This document shows, piece by piece, positions 25,367 to 33,610 of a stretch of 64,000 nt of DNA. The stretch is taken from positions 1 to 64,000 of the IMG/VR virus record IMGVR_UViG_3300031758_000042; one strand, written 5' to 3'. Origin of the DNA: a virus. Under the pieces are notes generated by a model, which saw only the letters and a program-made list of their open reading frames with translations, made no database searches and was not told the origin of the DNA. Within the stretch, counting starts at the first letter, position 1; each line of letters opens with the position of its first letter. The translations under genes were made by a program, and so were the position numbers.

Positions 25367-25394
25367 TTGACATTTTTTCACAGTTTTATACTAT
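25367..25394 (+). promoter_or_regulatory. Sigma70-type promoter before the tRNA block
   Basis: A perfect -35 TTGACA (25367-25372) is followed by TATACT at 14 bp or TACTAT at 16 bp. The flank TTGACATTTTTTC is identical to that of the promoter at 44037. Just upstream, a TTTCCGGAAA palindrome followed by seven T (about 25335-25356) may end transcription of the preceding gene. Confidence 0.65.
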
Positions 25395-25411
25395 ATAGAT
25401 ATACAGTTAAT

Positions 25412-25488
25412 GCCCACGTAGCCCAACAGGCAGAGGCAAGAGACTTAAAATCTCTCAAGTGTCAGTTCGAACCTGACCGTGGGTACCA
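25412..25488 (+). tRNA. tRNA-Leu (anticodon UAA), short variable arm
   Basis: A full cloverleaf with encoded CCA: acceptor GCCCACG/CGTGGGT, anticodon stem AGAGA/TCTCT around loop CTTAAAA (anticodon 25446-25448), T arm GTCAG/CTGAC with loop TTCGAAC. The variable region is only 5 nt (CAAGT), whereas leucine tRNAs normally have a long class II arm. It would read UUA codons, which are frequent in this AT-rich genome. Confidence 0.85.
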
Positions 25489-25504
25489 ATCTAACTAGGA
25501 GTAT

Positions 25505-25612
25505 ATGATGGCGCATCCGCATAAGAATAGACCTCGAAAAGGTCGTCGCAAGATCGGTAGCAAGAAGCGCAAGGCTCGTCGCTTGAAGGGCAAGCGTAAG
25601 GGCAAGAAGTAA
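25505..25612 (+). CDS. 35-residue highly basic peptide
   Basis: An ATG-ATG start behind a CTAGGAGTAT ribosome site opens a 35-codon frame, too short for ordinary gene calling. The product is MMAHPHKNRPRKGRRKIG followed by alternating Lys/Arg to KRKGKK; roughly 60% of residues are Lys or Arg. It lies between tRNA-Leu and tRNA-Gly. A nucleic-acid-binding or RNA-chaperone role is inferred from charge only. The GC-rich Arg codons (CGT, CGC) differ from the AT-rich neighbours. Confidence 0.65.
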   Translation: MMAHPHKNRPRKGRRKIGSKKRKARRLKGKRKGKK

Positions 25613-25623
25613 ATACTAATAAT

Positions 25624-25698
25624 GCGGGTATGGCATAATGGTGGTGCATCAGCCTTCCAAGCTGACTAGGACCGGTTCGATTCCGGCTACCCGCTCCA
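25624..25698 (+). tRNA. tRNA-Gly (anticodon UCC)
   Basis: Cloverleaf with acceptor GCGGGTA/TACCCGC, anticodon stem TCAGC/GCTGA around loop CTTCCAA, T loop TTCGATT, and encoded CCA. It reads GGA codons. Confidence 0.92.
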
Positions 25699-25715
25699 TT
25701 GAAATAGGAGTTATC

Positions 25716-26192
25716 GTGTCACGTGAATTTAATCTCGATGAAGTTATTCAATACATCAACAATTCTTCGCCTACCACCTCCGTCTATATTGGAGCAGATA
25801 GTGAACGCTACCGTGGTAGGGATGACAAATGGTATGCTGACTACACAGTTGCTATTGTTGTACACATGGATTCATCTAGAGGCTGTCGTGTCTTCGGAAA
25901 AGTAGATACAGAACGTGACTACGATAAGCGTCATGATAGACCAGCTGTTCGTCTGATGAACGAAGTATATCGTGCATCTCAGATGTATATTGATCTATTA
26001 GAAGCAATCGGTGATCGTCATTGTGAAGTTCATCTTGATATTAATCCTGATGAAATGCACGGATCTTCTTGTGTTATTCAGCAAGCAACTGGCTATATTC
26101 GTGGTATGTGTGGCTTTGCACCTAAAGTAAAGCCTGAAGCTTTTGCCGCATCATATGCGGCAGATCGTCTAAAAGAAATCATCGCTGCTTAA
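25716..26192 (+). CDS. RNase H-like protein, YkuK/DUF458-type
   Basis: The start is set at GTG 25716, after a GGAG ribosome site, because the longer frame would run into tRNA-Gly. The 158-residue protein has the RNase H-fold pattern of the YkuK family: VYIGADSERYR (strand with acidic residues), YTVAIVVHM, CRVFGKV, a helix LMNEVYRASQMYIDLLEAI and VHLDINPDEMHGSS. Family function is unproven; a nuclease or structural RNase H fold is expected. It lies between tRNA genes and so is transcribed with them. Confidence 0.75.
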   Translation: MSREFNLDEVIQYINNSSPTTSVYIGADSERYRGRDDKWYADYTVAIVVHMDSSRGCRVFGKVDTERDYDKRHDRPAVRLMNEVYRASQMYIDLLEAIGDRHCEVHLDINPDEMHGSSCVIQQATGYIRGMCGFAPKVKPEAFAASYAADRLKEIIAA

Positions 26193-26202
26193 GGAGAAAA
26201 CA

Positions 26203-26901
26203 ATGCAACCATCTATTTCAGAAGTCAGAAGTCAACTCATCTATGATGAGGGTCTACGTAACTTCATGCTTAGTGTCTATAACTATATGACGTTTGCTCT
26301 TGCTGTCAGTGGTCTTGTATCGCTTGGTATTAGCATGAGTCCAGATCTTCTTAAGTTGATTTGGGGTACAAGCTTTAAGTGGATTGCTATCTTCTCACCA
26401 CTTTTAATGAGTCTTGCTTTTGCTTTCATGGTCCAGAACATGAGTGCTTATACTGCTCGTGTCTTCTTGGTAGCATTCGCTGCCGTCATGGGTCTTAGCA
26501 TGAGTTCAATCTTCTTGATCTTTAAGCTTGGAAGTATTGCTCAGGTATTCTTCATTACTGCTGCTACTTTTGGTGCTACGTCGTTGTATGGTTATACAAC
26601 CAAGCGAGATCTGACCGGCCTTGGTAGCTTCCTAATGATGGGCGTGATTGGTCTTGTTATTGCTGGTCTAATCAATGTATTCCTGCAGAGTTCAATGATG
26701 TCATTGATTATTAGTTGTATCTCTGTAATTGTATTTGTTGGTCTTACTGCTTATGATACACAGAACCTCAAGAATACATACGATGAACTTGATGAAAGTG
26801 AAAGAGATAAGGCAGGTGCTATCGGTGCTTTTAATCTCTACATTAACTTCATCAACATCTTCATGGCTCTCATGAATATCTTGGGTGAGAAGAAAGAATA
26901 A
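26203..26901 (+). CDS. Bax inhibitor-1/YbhL-family membrane protein
   Basis: A 232-residue protein with about seven membrane helices (first near 24-44) and the family signature near the C terminus: GLTAYDTQNLKNTYDEL, then GAIGAFNLYINFINIFMALMNILG. Bacterial members (YbhL/YccA type) are inner-membrane proteins linked to proton/calcium leak or FtsH control. It has an AAGGAG ribosome site. It is unusual cargo for a phage, probably acquired from a host, and may alter membrane physiology or delay lysis. Confidence 0.88.
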   Translation: MQPSISEVRSQLIYDEGLRNFMLSVYNYMTFALAVSGLVSLGISMSPDLLKLIWGTSFKWIAIFSPLLMSLAFAFMVQNMSAYTARVFLVAFAAVMGLSMSSIFLIFKLGSIAQVFFITAATFGATSLYGYTTKRDLTGLGSFLMMGVIGLVIAGLINVFLQSSMMSLIISCISVIVFVGLTAYDTQNLKNTYDELDESERDKAGAIGAFNLYINFINIFMALMNILGEKKE

Positions 26902-26907
26902 AGGAAT

Positions 26908-26983
26908 TGCGCGAGTAGCTTAAAGGTGAAGCCGGCCGCTCATAACGGTCTGAGTGTAGGTTCGAGTCCTACCTCGCGCACCA
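26908..26983 (+). tRNA. tRNA with CAU anticodon (Met or lysidine-Ile)
   Basis: Cloverleaf with acceptor TGCGCGA/TCGCGCA, anticodon stem GGCCG/CGGTC around loop CTCATAA, T arm GTAGG/CCTAC and encoded CCA. The U1-A72 pair and the absence of three G-C pairs in the anticodon stem argue against an initiator. Elongator Met and AUA-reading Ile2 cannot be separated by eye. Confidence 0.85.
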
Positions 26984-27002
26984 TTCTATTTAAGGAAAAT
27001 AA

Positions 27003-28265
27003 GTGAAACAAAATTTATGGAATAAACAACTTAATATTAGTGAACCAGCTTGCTTGCAAAAATGGGAATGGTCTACAATATATCTTATGCAACAAAATTC
27101 AAGCAGTTGTCATAGAGTAGATAAAGAACCTTTTGATATAAAAACTTTTAATTTTCACAATACTCCAGGTGTATTAGAAGCACGAACAAAAATGCTCAAT
27201 GGTATTTGGCCAGGTAAAGGATGCGAATACTGTAAAGATCTTGAAGATGCTGGTGGTTTAAGTGATCGTCAGCATGTTAATAATAGTGATAAGCTTTCAT
27301 ATTTAACACCTAAAGAATTAAAACAAGATAATACTAGTATTAATGTAACTCCATCAACATTAGAAGTTTATTTTTCAAATCTATGTAATCAAGCTTGTTT
27401 ATATTGTTATCCAAGATATAGTTCTAAGATAGAATCAGAATATAAAAGATTTAATCCACAAAACAATGAATTAGAATTTATCAATAAACAAAAAAAGAAT
27501 TATCAACAAGCTAAAAATAATTTTTGGCTATGGATGCAGGATAATTGTATTAACCTAAAAAGATATAGAATCTTAGGTGGTGAACCTTTTTATCAAGATG
27601 AAATATGGGAAAATATAAATTTCTTTAAAAATAATCCATGTCCTGAATTGGATATTCAAATATTCACAAATTTTAATGTAGATACTCAACGTGTTAGAAC
27701 TATATTACAGGCATTCAAAGATCTTATAGATAACAAACATATAAAAAGTTTAAGATTAATACTTAGTATTGATGCGTGGAGTCCAGCTGGTGAATATGTT
27801 AGAAGTGGATTAAATAATAAACTTTGGAAACAAAACTTTGATATGCTTGATACAGAGTTTATTAAAGATTTTTCTGTTTTATTGCACTCGACTTTATGCA
27901 ATTTAAATATAAAAACAACAATGCATCTTACTAGACTATTCAATGAATCTAATCTATCAAAATTAAGTTCTAATTTTCATGATTTTGCTTTGGCTGGAGG
28001 TCATGAACATCTATACATTGGTAATTTTCCAACTGGTTTTTTTGATGATGATTTTGACTCACTTATTAATGAAGTACAAGATTCTTATAACTCAAAAGAA
28101 CAACTAACTGGTTTTAAAAATTTAGCTAATTCTAAACCATATAGACCAGATTTAATTTATAAACTTAAAGACTATTTAGATAGCAATGATATTAAAAGAA
28201 ATACTAATTGGAAACAAACATTTCCTTGGTTAGAAAGTTTTAATCCAGAAGATTATAAAGAATGA
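27003..28265 (+). CDS. Twitch-type radical SAM protein
   Basis: GTG start behind AAGGAAAATAA. The radical SAM cluster site is CNQACLYC (C128, C132, C135), and [11 protein letters not shown] carries the GGE motif near residue 197. An N-terminal Cys pair (GCEYC, C74 and C77) may bind another metal or cluster, as in twitch radical SAM proteins of phages and bacteria. 420 residues, low GC. The substrate is unknown. The gene overlaps the RlpA-like gene by 4 nt. Confidence 0.8.
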   Translation: MKQNLWNKQLNISEPACLQKWEWSTIYLMQQNSSSCHRVDKEPFDIKTFNFHNTPGVLEARTKMLNGIWPGKGCEYCKDLEDAGGLSDRQHVNNSDKLSYLTPKELKQDNTSINVTPSTLEVYFSNLCNQACLYCYPRYSSKIESEYKRFNPQNNELEFINKQKKNYQQAKNNFWLWMQDNCINLKRYRILGGEPFYQDEIWENINFFKNNPCPELDIQIFTNFNVDTQRVRTILQAFKDLIDNKHIKSLRLILSIDAWSPAGEYVRSGLNNKLWKQNFDMLDTEFIKDFSVLLHSTLCNLNIKTTMHLTRLFNESNLSKLSSNFHDFALAGGHEHLYIGNFPTGFFDDDFDSLINEVQDSYNSKEQLTGFKNLANSKPYRPDLIYKLKDYLDSNDIKRNTNWKQTFPWLESFNPEDYKE

Positions 28266-28642
28266 AAAAAATAATATTAATTACTACATTTAGTCTTCTT
28301 TGTGGATGCGGTACTACATCTAGTAGTGCCGCTCTTTTAGAAAAAACTGATGTTATAAATAAAAAGTACCTCGTGAATGCTACGTGGTATAAAGCGGGTC
28401 GTAAGACTGCTAATGGGGAAAAGTTTGATCCTCATGGTATGACTGCGGCTCATAAAAAGTTACCATTTAATACTATGGTAAGGGTAACAAACCCTAGTAA
28501 TGGTAAGAGCATTTTGGTTAGGATTAATGATCGTGGCCCCTTTACAAAAGGAAGAGATTTAGATCTAGCTATGGGGGCTGCAAAGGCTATAGATATGAAG
28601 GGAACTTCCAAGTTAGTTATGGAGATCATGCCAAACCAATAA
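28262..28642 (+). CDS. RlpA-like lipoprotein (double-psi barrel, lytic transglycosylase type)
   Basis: A 126-residue lipoprotein (lipobox ending CGC at C16) with one RlpA domain: [45 protein letters not shown] and [15 protein letters not shown]90 in NDRGPF and H64 match the catalytic residues of RlpA enzymes that cut denuded peptidoglycan. No SPOR domain is present. Together with the CHAP protein just downstream it forms a likely cell-wall-degrading pair for lysis. Confidence 0.85.
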   Translation: MKKIILITTFSLLCGCGTTSSSAALLEKTDVINKKYLVNATWYKAGRKTANGEKFDPHGMTAAHKKLPFNTMVRVTNPSNGKSILVRINDRGPFTKGRDLDLAMGAAKAIDMKGTSKLVMEIMPNQ

Positions 28643-28657
28643 CAAAAAGGAAAATGC

Positions 28658-29473
28658 ATGAAAAAGATTATTTTAATTGTGTCACTGATGCTGGCACCAT
28701 TTGCGTTAGCAAATCTTGCAGAAGCTAGGCCAAACAATGAAAATACTCAGGTCTCGCAGCAGGTAAAGAAAAAGAAGAAACAGGTTAAGAAAAAACCTGT
28801 AAAGAAAGTGCAACAAGCACAAGCACCAAGACCACAAACTGTTATCAATGATCTCGTGTTTGAAACTAGTGAAGAGACTTCTTCTCAGTACTGGGCTAGA
28901 GAGCGTGCAAGAGCAGAACAGCAAAGACAGCAACAACAAGTTGCTTCTTCTCTTGGTATTAAAAAGAACGAGAGTCTTCCAAAGAAAACAGCACTCGAAG
29001 TTCGTAAAGATTGTTTTTGGTTTATTTGCAAAGAAGAACATGTTGCAAAACCAGTCTATGCTGAAGCGAAGAAGTGGGAAGGCAAGAACGCCAAAAAGAA
29101 TCGTGGCGAACTTAAAAACTTGATGGCTGCAGGTAACAATAATCAGCCTGTAGATCCTGTTAGAATTCCTTGGTGTGCAGGATTTGTGAATGCTATATTA
29201 GCACGTTCTGGTTATGAAACATCTGGAAGCTTAATGGCCCGTAGCTTCTTACACTACGGTGTGGTAACAAAAGAACCAGAGATTGGTGATATAGTTGTCA
29301 CTAAAAGAGGAAGTAATCAAATGGCAGGCCATGTAGGTTTCTTTGAAGGCTACGAATGGTTTGAAGGTGTTAAATACATAAAAGTTTATGGTGGTAACAC
29401 AGCAAAATCAGTGCAAGTTGGTTATTTTCCTGTGAATAAAATATTAGGATATCGTAAACCAGTAGTAGCGTGA
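28658..29473 (+). CDS. Secreted CHAP-type peptidoglycan hydrolase
   Basis: Signal peptide 1-23 (PFALANLAEA), a basic Lys/Gln linker (37-60, 80-95), then a C-terminal hydrolase domain: IPWCAGFVNAILARSGYETSGSLMARSFLHYG (C173), GDIVVTKRGSNQMAGHVGFFEG (H225) and YGGN (N247). These make the Cys-His-Asn set of NlpC/P60-CHAP endopeptidases. It probably acts as a Sec-exported endolysin with the RlpA-like protein upstream. 271 aa. Confidence 0.82.
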   Translation: MKKIILIVSLMLAPFALANLAEARPNNENTQVSQQVKKKKKQVKKKPVKKVQQAQAPRPQTVINDLVFETSEETSSQYWARERARAEQQRQQQQVASSLGIKKNESLPKKTALEVRKDCFWFICKEEHVAKPVYAEAKKWEGKNAKKNRGELKNLMAAGNNNQPVDPVRIPWCAGFVNAILARSGYETSGSLMARSFLHYGVVTKEPEIGDIVVTKRGSNQMAGHVGFFEGYEWFEGVKYIKVYGGNTAKSVQVGYFPVNKILGYRKPVVA

Positions 29474-29499
29474 GATACGTACTTATACAGCGATATAGC

Positions 29500-29566
29500 T
29501 ATAATATAATATTAGACACAGAGAAAGATCAAATAGTTTTTTTATCTAAAGATCTTTGTCTGTGTC
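29500..29566 (+). promoter_or_regulatory. Promoter-like box with a 16-bp 5' hairpin
   Basis: Two overlapping TATAAT boxes (29500-29505, 29505-29510; no clear -35) precede a long inverted repeat, GACACAGAGAAAGATC (29515-29530) with GATCTTTGTCTGTGTC (29551-29566), one mismatch. The 20-nt loop holds seven T. A transcript starting near 29512-29517 would begin with this hairpin. It could stabilise the mRNA or act as an attenuator for the short ORF and clpP downstream. Confidence 0.45.
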
Positions 29567-29587
29567 GAAAACAACTGGAGTTATATA

Positions 29588-29749
29588 ATGCCACATGTGG
29601 ATCTTCTAACAGTTGAAATAAATTGGCTTAGACAAATCTTAGAACATATAGATAGAGTTATTAAATCAGAGACAATGACTGACTCTGAAAAAGTTGTTGC
29701 TATTGCTTGGTTAGTTCATCAAACAAAGAGTGTAAGTCGCGATGAGTGA
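29588..29749 (+). CDS. Small hypothetical protein upstream of clpP
   Basis: A 53-residue ORF starting at ATG behind CTGGAGTTATATA and overlapping clpP by 8 nt. The product is helical (VDLLTVEINWLRQILEHIDRVIK ... EKVVAIAWLVHQ) with no known motif. Tight overlap and ribosome site support it. Confidence 0.6.
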   Translation: MPHVDLLTVEINWLRQILEHIDRVIKSETMTDSEKVVAIAWLVHQTKSVSRDE

Positions 29750-30305
29750 TAAAGAAGATAAGATTACAAGTATTCCAAGTATAGAAGATCATCACTATCT
29801 ATTGTTCAATAAAGATTTTGATCCTAGTTCATGCGGTGATGCAATGGAATTCATCATAGCAAGAAACTTGATGAGGAAAGATCGTCCTAAACATATTAAG
29901 ATGATAATCAATTCACCGGGTGGCGAAGTTGGTTCAGCATTTGCACTTATCGACACTATCAAGGGATCTAAGATTCCAGTATTTACGTATGGTCTTGGTG
30001 AGATTGCTAGTTGTGGTCTTATGACATTCATTGCTGGCGAAAAGGGTCATAGATATGTTACAAGAAATACTGCCATTCTTTCACACCAGTATTCATGGGG
30101 TAGTTATGGTAAAGAACACGAGTTGATGGCTCGTGTCAAAGAATTTAATAATACACATGCTAGAATTGTTGAACACTATAAACGCTGTACTGGTTTAGAT
30201 GAAAAATCAATCAAGAAATACCTTCTCCCGGCAGAAGATGTTTGGCTTACAGCAAAAGAAGCTGTAAAGTATGGCATAGCAGATGAGATAGTAGAGTTCT
30301 ATTGA
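29742..30305 (+). CDS. clpP: ClpP-like serine protease
   Basis: A 187-residue ClpP/crotonase-fold protease. MIINSPGGEVGSAFALIDTI contains the oxyanion-hole region, GEIASCGLM holds the nucleophile S90, SHQYSWG supplies H115, and AEDVWLTAKEAVKYGIADEI holds D166, so the triad looks complete. ClpP needs a ClpA/X partner from the host. No propeptide is obvious. Phage copies may reshape host proteolysis or process virion proteins. Given the phage tmRNA with a ClpX-style tag, a link is conceivable but unproven. Confidence 0.85.
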   Translation: MSDKEDKITSIPSIEDHHYLLFNKDFDPSSCGDAMEFIIARNLMRKDRPKHIKMIINSPGGEVGSAFALIDTIKGSKIPVFTYGLGEIASCGLMTFIAGEKGHRYVTRNTAILSHQYSWGSYGKEHELMARVKEFNNTHARIVEHYKRCTGLDEKSIKKYLLPAEDVWLTAKEAVKYGIADEIVEFY

Positions 30306-30454
30306 TGTGGAGACTCTGGGCAAAATCGCTAGGAGAAAAAGCAAGTAATGATGATAAAGAAGCAGACTTAATTGCTATCATTAGGACTGCCATAGTACTA
30401 TGCTATATCATAACTAATATTTTTATTGTAGCGGGAGTGATTAGACATTGGTGA
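30305..30454 (+). CDS. Small membrane protein (49 aa)
   Basis: Short ORF from ATG 30305, just after the clpP stop, to TGA 30454. The protein begins MWRLWAKSLGEKASNDD and has one membrane helix (LIAIIRTAIVLCYIITNIFIVAGV). It overlaps the next membrane protein through GTGA, a common coupling arrangement. Confidence 0.6.
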   Translation: MWRLWAKSLGEKASNDDKEADLIAIIRTAIVLCYIITNIFIVAGVIRHW

Positions 30455-30672
30455 AGTCTTTTGAATGGTGGATGGAGTGGACTGCTACAGCAATTTTAAT
30501 GATTGGTGTGGCGCTGACTGCTTGGAACATATATCCTCTTAATATTTATTTTAGTTTAGCTGGTAACTTAGGCTGGCTTATAGTTGGTTACATGTGGAAA
30601 AAATGGTCTCTAATCATAATCCAACTTGTCGTGTCAGCACTTTATATAGCAGGCCTCATTATAAATACTTAA
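30451..30672 (+). CDS. Small three-helix membrane protein
   Basis: The start is set at GTG 30451, overlapping the preceding TGA (GTGA), in preference to the TTG one codon upstream. About 73 residues with hydrophobic segments around 10-26, 32-47 and 54-70 (TATAILMIGVALTAW, SLAGNLGWLIVGYMW, LIIIQLVVSALYIAG). Short membrane proteins of this kind occur in many T4-like phages. Function unknown. Confidence 0.65.
   Translation: MKSFEWWMEWTATAILMIGVALTAWNIYPLNIYFSLAGNLGWLIVGYMWKKWSLIIIQLVVSALYIAGLIINT
30660..30667 (+). promoter_or_regulatory. T4-type late promoter TATAAATA
   Basis: Exact octamer at the end of the preceding ORF; predicted start near 30673, with CGAGGGTGCT before the ATG at 30685. 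Confidence 0.65.
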
Positions 30673-30684
30673 AACGAGGGTGCT

Positions 30685-31401
30685 ATGAAACCATTTTATT
30701 CATATCTAGAAGAATTAAAGATAAGCCTTCAGTATCATGATGAGCTTAATCCTAAACTGTGGAACGGCAATAAGCTTAAGCCAGAAGTAAGAGCAAAACT
30801 GTTGAAGTTTGCTGATACGTGGGCAGACTATGCTAGTATCCCAAAGAATCTTATCCAAGATATCATCATGGTTGGTGGTAATGTAAATTATAATTACACC
30901 GAAAAGTCTGATATTGATGTTCATCTAATCATAGATAGAAATAAGCTTGGTGAAAGAAAACTAGTTGATGACTACCTGCAGAGTAAGAAAGTTTTATGGA
31001 CACTAACACATGACGTTAAAGTCTATGGCTACTCGCTCGAACCATACGCACAAGATCCTGTAACATCCTATCCGAAAGGACAGGGTGTTTTTTCTTTGAA
31101 GAATAACAAGTGGGTAGTTCAACCTACAAAAGGTTCTTACAACTTTAATACAGATAAGAATCTTAAGAAAAAAGTTTCAGACTATATGCATCTTATAGAT
31201 CATATGATTAAGAGTAAGATGGACGCAGAGGCATTTCAATCTCTTAAGGCAAAGATAAGAGACATGAGAGGAGCAGCCATTGCTAAGGGTGGTGAGTTCA
31301 GTCAAGAGAATCTTGTATTCAAAGAACTTCGTAACAGGGGTTACCTTGACAAGATGGATAAATATGAAAAGAGCTTGAAGGATAAAGAACTGTCATTATA
31401 A
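30685..31401 (+). CDS. Nucleotidyltransferase-fold protein
   Basis: The core IIMVGGNVNYNYTEKSDIDVHLIID (about 61-85) fits the nucleotidyltransferase signature of a G-G/S motif followed by D-x-D, as in MNT and kanamycin-nucleotidyltransferase-like enzymes. LNPKLWNGNKLKPEVRAKLLKFADTW at the N terminus recurs in phage members. 238 residues, with a helical C-terminal half. Substrate unknown. TctA starts directly after the stop codon. Confidence 0.75.
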   Translation: MKPFYSYLEELKISLQYHDELNPKLWNGNKLKPEVRAKLLKFADTWADYASIPKNLIQDIIMVGGNVNYNYTEKSDIDVHLIIDRNKLGERKLVDDYLQSKKVLWTLTHDVKVYGYSLEPYAQDPVTSYPKGQGVFSLKNNKWVVQPTKGSYNFNTDKNLKKKVSDYMHLIDHMIKSKMDAEAFQSLKAKIRDMRGAAIAKGGEFSQENLVFKELRNRGYLDKMDKYEKSLKDKELSL

Positions 31402-32853
31402 ATGTTTGATTATATATTATGGTTGCTGTTTGGTACAGCATATGGATTTTTAATTGGTTTGATACCAGTCGCCGGTGCTAGCACTGCGCTAATTACCATT
31501 TACGGCTTTTTAGATTTCTTTAGAGCAGATCCATACACACTAGTAGTTTTCACGACAGCTATAGTTGTAGCAAGCACCATAGGTGATAGCTTTGCAAGTA
31601 TTGTTCTCAATATACCCGGAGCATCCGGATCTGCAGCAACCATCGTTGATGGCTTTCCTTTGGCTAAAAAGGGTCAAGCGGCTCGTGCATTAAGTGCTGC
31701 TATTACTACATCAACTTTGAATGGTTTTATATTCGGAATCATCGCTCTTGTTTTTTTGCCGTTCTATTCTAAAGCAGTATTAGCTTTTGGTATTCCTGAA
31801 CTATTATGTTTTCTGATATTAGCTTTCACTTGCGTTACATTTATAACAAGTGATAAGTGGGTGAGAGGAATATTTGGTCTATGTCTTGGTATATTTCTTG
31901 GAATGGTTGGTCAACATCCAACTACTAATGCAGCTAGATGGACATTAGATTGGGAATACATAAAAGCTGGTATTCAAATCATGCCGGTTCTCGCAGGAGT
32001 CTTAGCATTTCCTGAACTAATTGAAGCATATAGAACAGGATATAATGCTACGACTACAAAGATAGTTGATGCAAAGAATCAAACTATACAAGGAATAAAA
32101 GATACTTTCATACATTGGAAAGATAGCATTCGTGGAGGTGCTATCGGTGCATTTATTGGTGTATTGCCTGGTGTTGGTGGTGCAGTCGCAGACTGGGTAG
32201 CGTATAGCCAGACTGTAGCAATAAATAAAAATGAAAAGATACCGTTTGGTGAAGGTAATATCAAGGGTGTTATTGGTTGTGAGGGTGCTAATAACTCTCA
32301 GAAAGCAACTGGATATATACCAACAGTTTTGTTTGGTATACCAGCAGCACCATTTGAAGCTATCATCTTAAGTTTGTTTATCTTAGTTGGTATTGAACTA
32401 GGAACACCAAACTTATTAAAAGATATGACTTTCTTTAAAGCTCTGAACTATAGTTATATGGCTTCATTAGTTTTAACATTTGCTGTATCTATGGTCATGA
32501 TTAAATATATCACTTATATATTTAAGATACCATTCTCTATATGGTTCTATGTTTTATCTGCGCTATTGGTGTGGAGCTGTGTGCAGTATACTGGTTATTG
32601 GGAAGACTATTTTATCTTAGCAGTCTTCATAGTTTTAGGTTTCTTATTAAAACACTTTAGTATAAGTAGAGCTGCATTTATTATTGGGTTTGTTTTATCA
32701 GATCAGATAGAAAAAATGTACTATCAATATACAACTTTATTTGATTGGTACACAGTCTTTACAAGACCAATATCATTGACTTTAATAATAGTATCTATTA
32801 TGCTAGCAATCTATGGAATATTCTTTAACAAGACAAGGATAACATATACATGA
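31402..32853 (+). CDS. tctA: TctA-family membrane subunit of a tricarboxylate-type transporter
   Basis: A 483-residue integral membrane protein with about 12 helices. Two inverted signature regions are present: FLIGLIPVAGASTALIT near the N terminus and GAFIGVLPGVGGAVADWVAYSQTVA near 250-275. NIPGASGSAATIVDGFPLAKKGQAARAL and GYIPTVLFGIPAAPFEAIIL are also typical. TctA is the sodium- or proton-driven permease of the TctABC system that takes up organic acids delivered by the TctC binding protein. TctC is encoded at 34450. No TctB was found between them. Host-derived auxiliary gene. Confidence 0.92.
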   Translation: MFDYILWLLFGTAYGFLIGLIPVAGASTALITIYGFLDFFRADPYTLVVFTTAIVVASTIGDSFASIVLNIPGASGSAATIVDGFPLAKKGQAARALSAAITTSTLNGFIFGIIALVFLPFYSKAVLAFGIPELLCFLILAFTCVTFITSDKWVRGIFGLCLGIFLGMVGQHPTTNAARWTLDWEYIKAGIQIMPVLAGVLAFPELIEAYRTGYNATTTKIVDAKNQTIQGIKDTFIHWKDSIRGGAIGAFIGVLPGVGGAVADWVAYSQTVAINKNEKIPFGEGNIKGVIGCEGANNSQKATGYIPTVLFGIPAAPFEAIILSLFILVGIELGTPNLLKDMTFFKALNYSYMASLVLTFAVSMVMIKYITYIFKIPFSIWFYVLSALLVWSCVQYTGYWEDYFILAVFIVLGFLLKHFSISRAAFIIGFVLSDQIEKMYYQYTTLFDWYTVFTRPISLTLIIVSIMLAIYGIFFNKTRITYT

Positions 32854-33605
32854 CAAATTATCAAGATTGGAATGGAAGTCGTTGGGAATATATGAAGAGT
32901 CAAAGTAAATGGCACTTTGATAATATGAGAGATCCTGAGCACGGTAAAGATAGCTATACATTTGTTGGTAACTTTCATTTTTATTTTAAAAATGTTATTG
33001 AAAAATATATTCCAGTTGCACAGGCAAGCACATGGGCAACTCGAAACAATTTTAATCCAAAGATTGCACAAGAAGGATTATATTCTGCTTCTGCAGAACA
33101 ACAAGATTTGATCAGAGCAGGTGCTGATCCAAATCAAGAAATATTTTTAAGAGCTGCAGCAGATGATGAACCAGTATTTAAATACATTGCTGAATATCTT
33201 GGTATAGAAAATCCTGCTATCAAGTTTCATAACCAAAAGACTGGTCAGATGCTTCATCTACATATCGATAACTTTGCTGCTAGACCTGAAAGAGATAATA
33301 GTTTTAAAAATACCGAGATGGATGAGAACCCAGATATCATGCGTAGGTTTGCTATCATGCTAGATGACTGGAAGCCAGGACAAATATTTCAACTTGGTAA
33401 TGCCATGTATTGGCAGTGGTTAGCAGGTGATTGCATCACATGGGAATGGAAAGATATTCCACATTGTACAGCAAACATGGGTTGGGATGATAGACCGATG
33501 TTGCAAATTACCGGTTACACAACTACAAAAACTAATGAACTATTAAATAAAGCTAGAGACTTGGGTCCATTTTATCATGTTATTTCACCTTTATCTTTTA
33601 AATGA
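32850..33605 (+). CDS. 2-oxoglutarate/Fe(II)-dependent oxygenase-like protein
   Basis: A 251-residue double-stranded beta-helix protein. HLHIDNFAARPE supplies the H138-x-D140 iron ligands, IPHCTANMGWDDRP supplies H205, and R215 lies where 2-oxoglutarate is bound; MLQITGYTT closes the barrel. Such enzymes hydroxylate amino acids, nucleobases or small molecules. It overlaps tctA by 4 nt, suggesting that it acts on the imported substrate or on a shared product. That link is inference from gene order. Confidence 0.75.
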   Translation: MTNYQDWNGSRWEYMKSQSKWHFDNMRDPEHGKDSYTFVGNFHFYFKNVIEKYIPVAQASTWATRNNFNPKIAQEGLYSASAEQQDLIRAGADPNQEIFLRAAADDEPVFKYIAEYLGIENPAIKFHNQKTGQMLHLHIDNFAARPERDNSFKNTEMDENPDIMRRFAIMLDDWKPGQIFQLGNAMYWQWLAGDCITWEWKDIPHCTANMGWDDRPMLQITGYTTTKTNELLNKARDLGPFYHVISPLSFK

Positions 33606-33610
33606 AAAAA

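Noticed and set aside
25638-25715. N-terminal extension of the YkuK-like protein
   Set aside because: It overlaps tRNA-Gly; GTG 25716 with GGAG gives a proper start.
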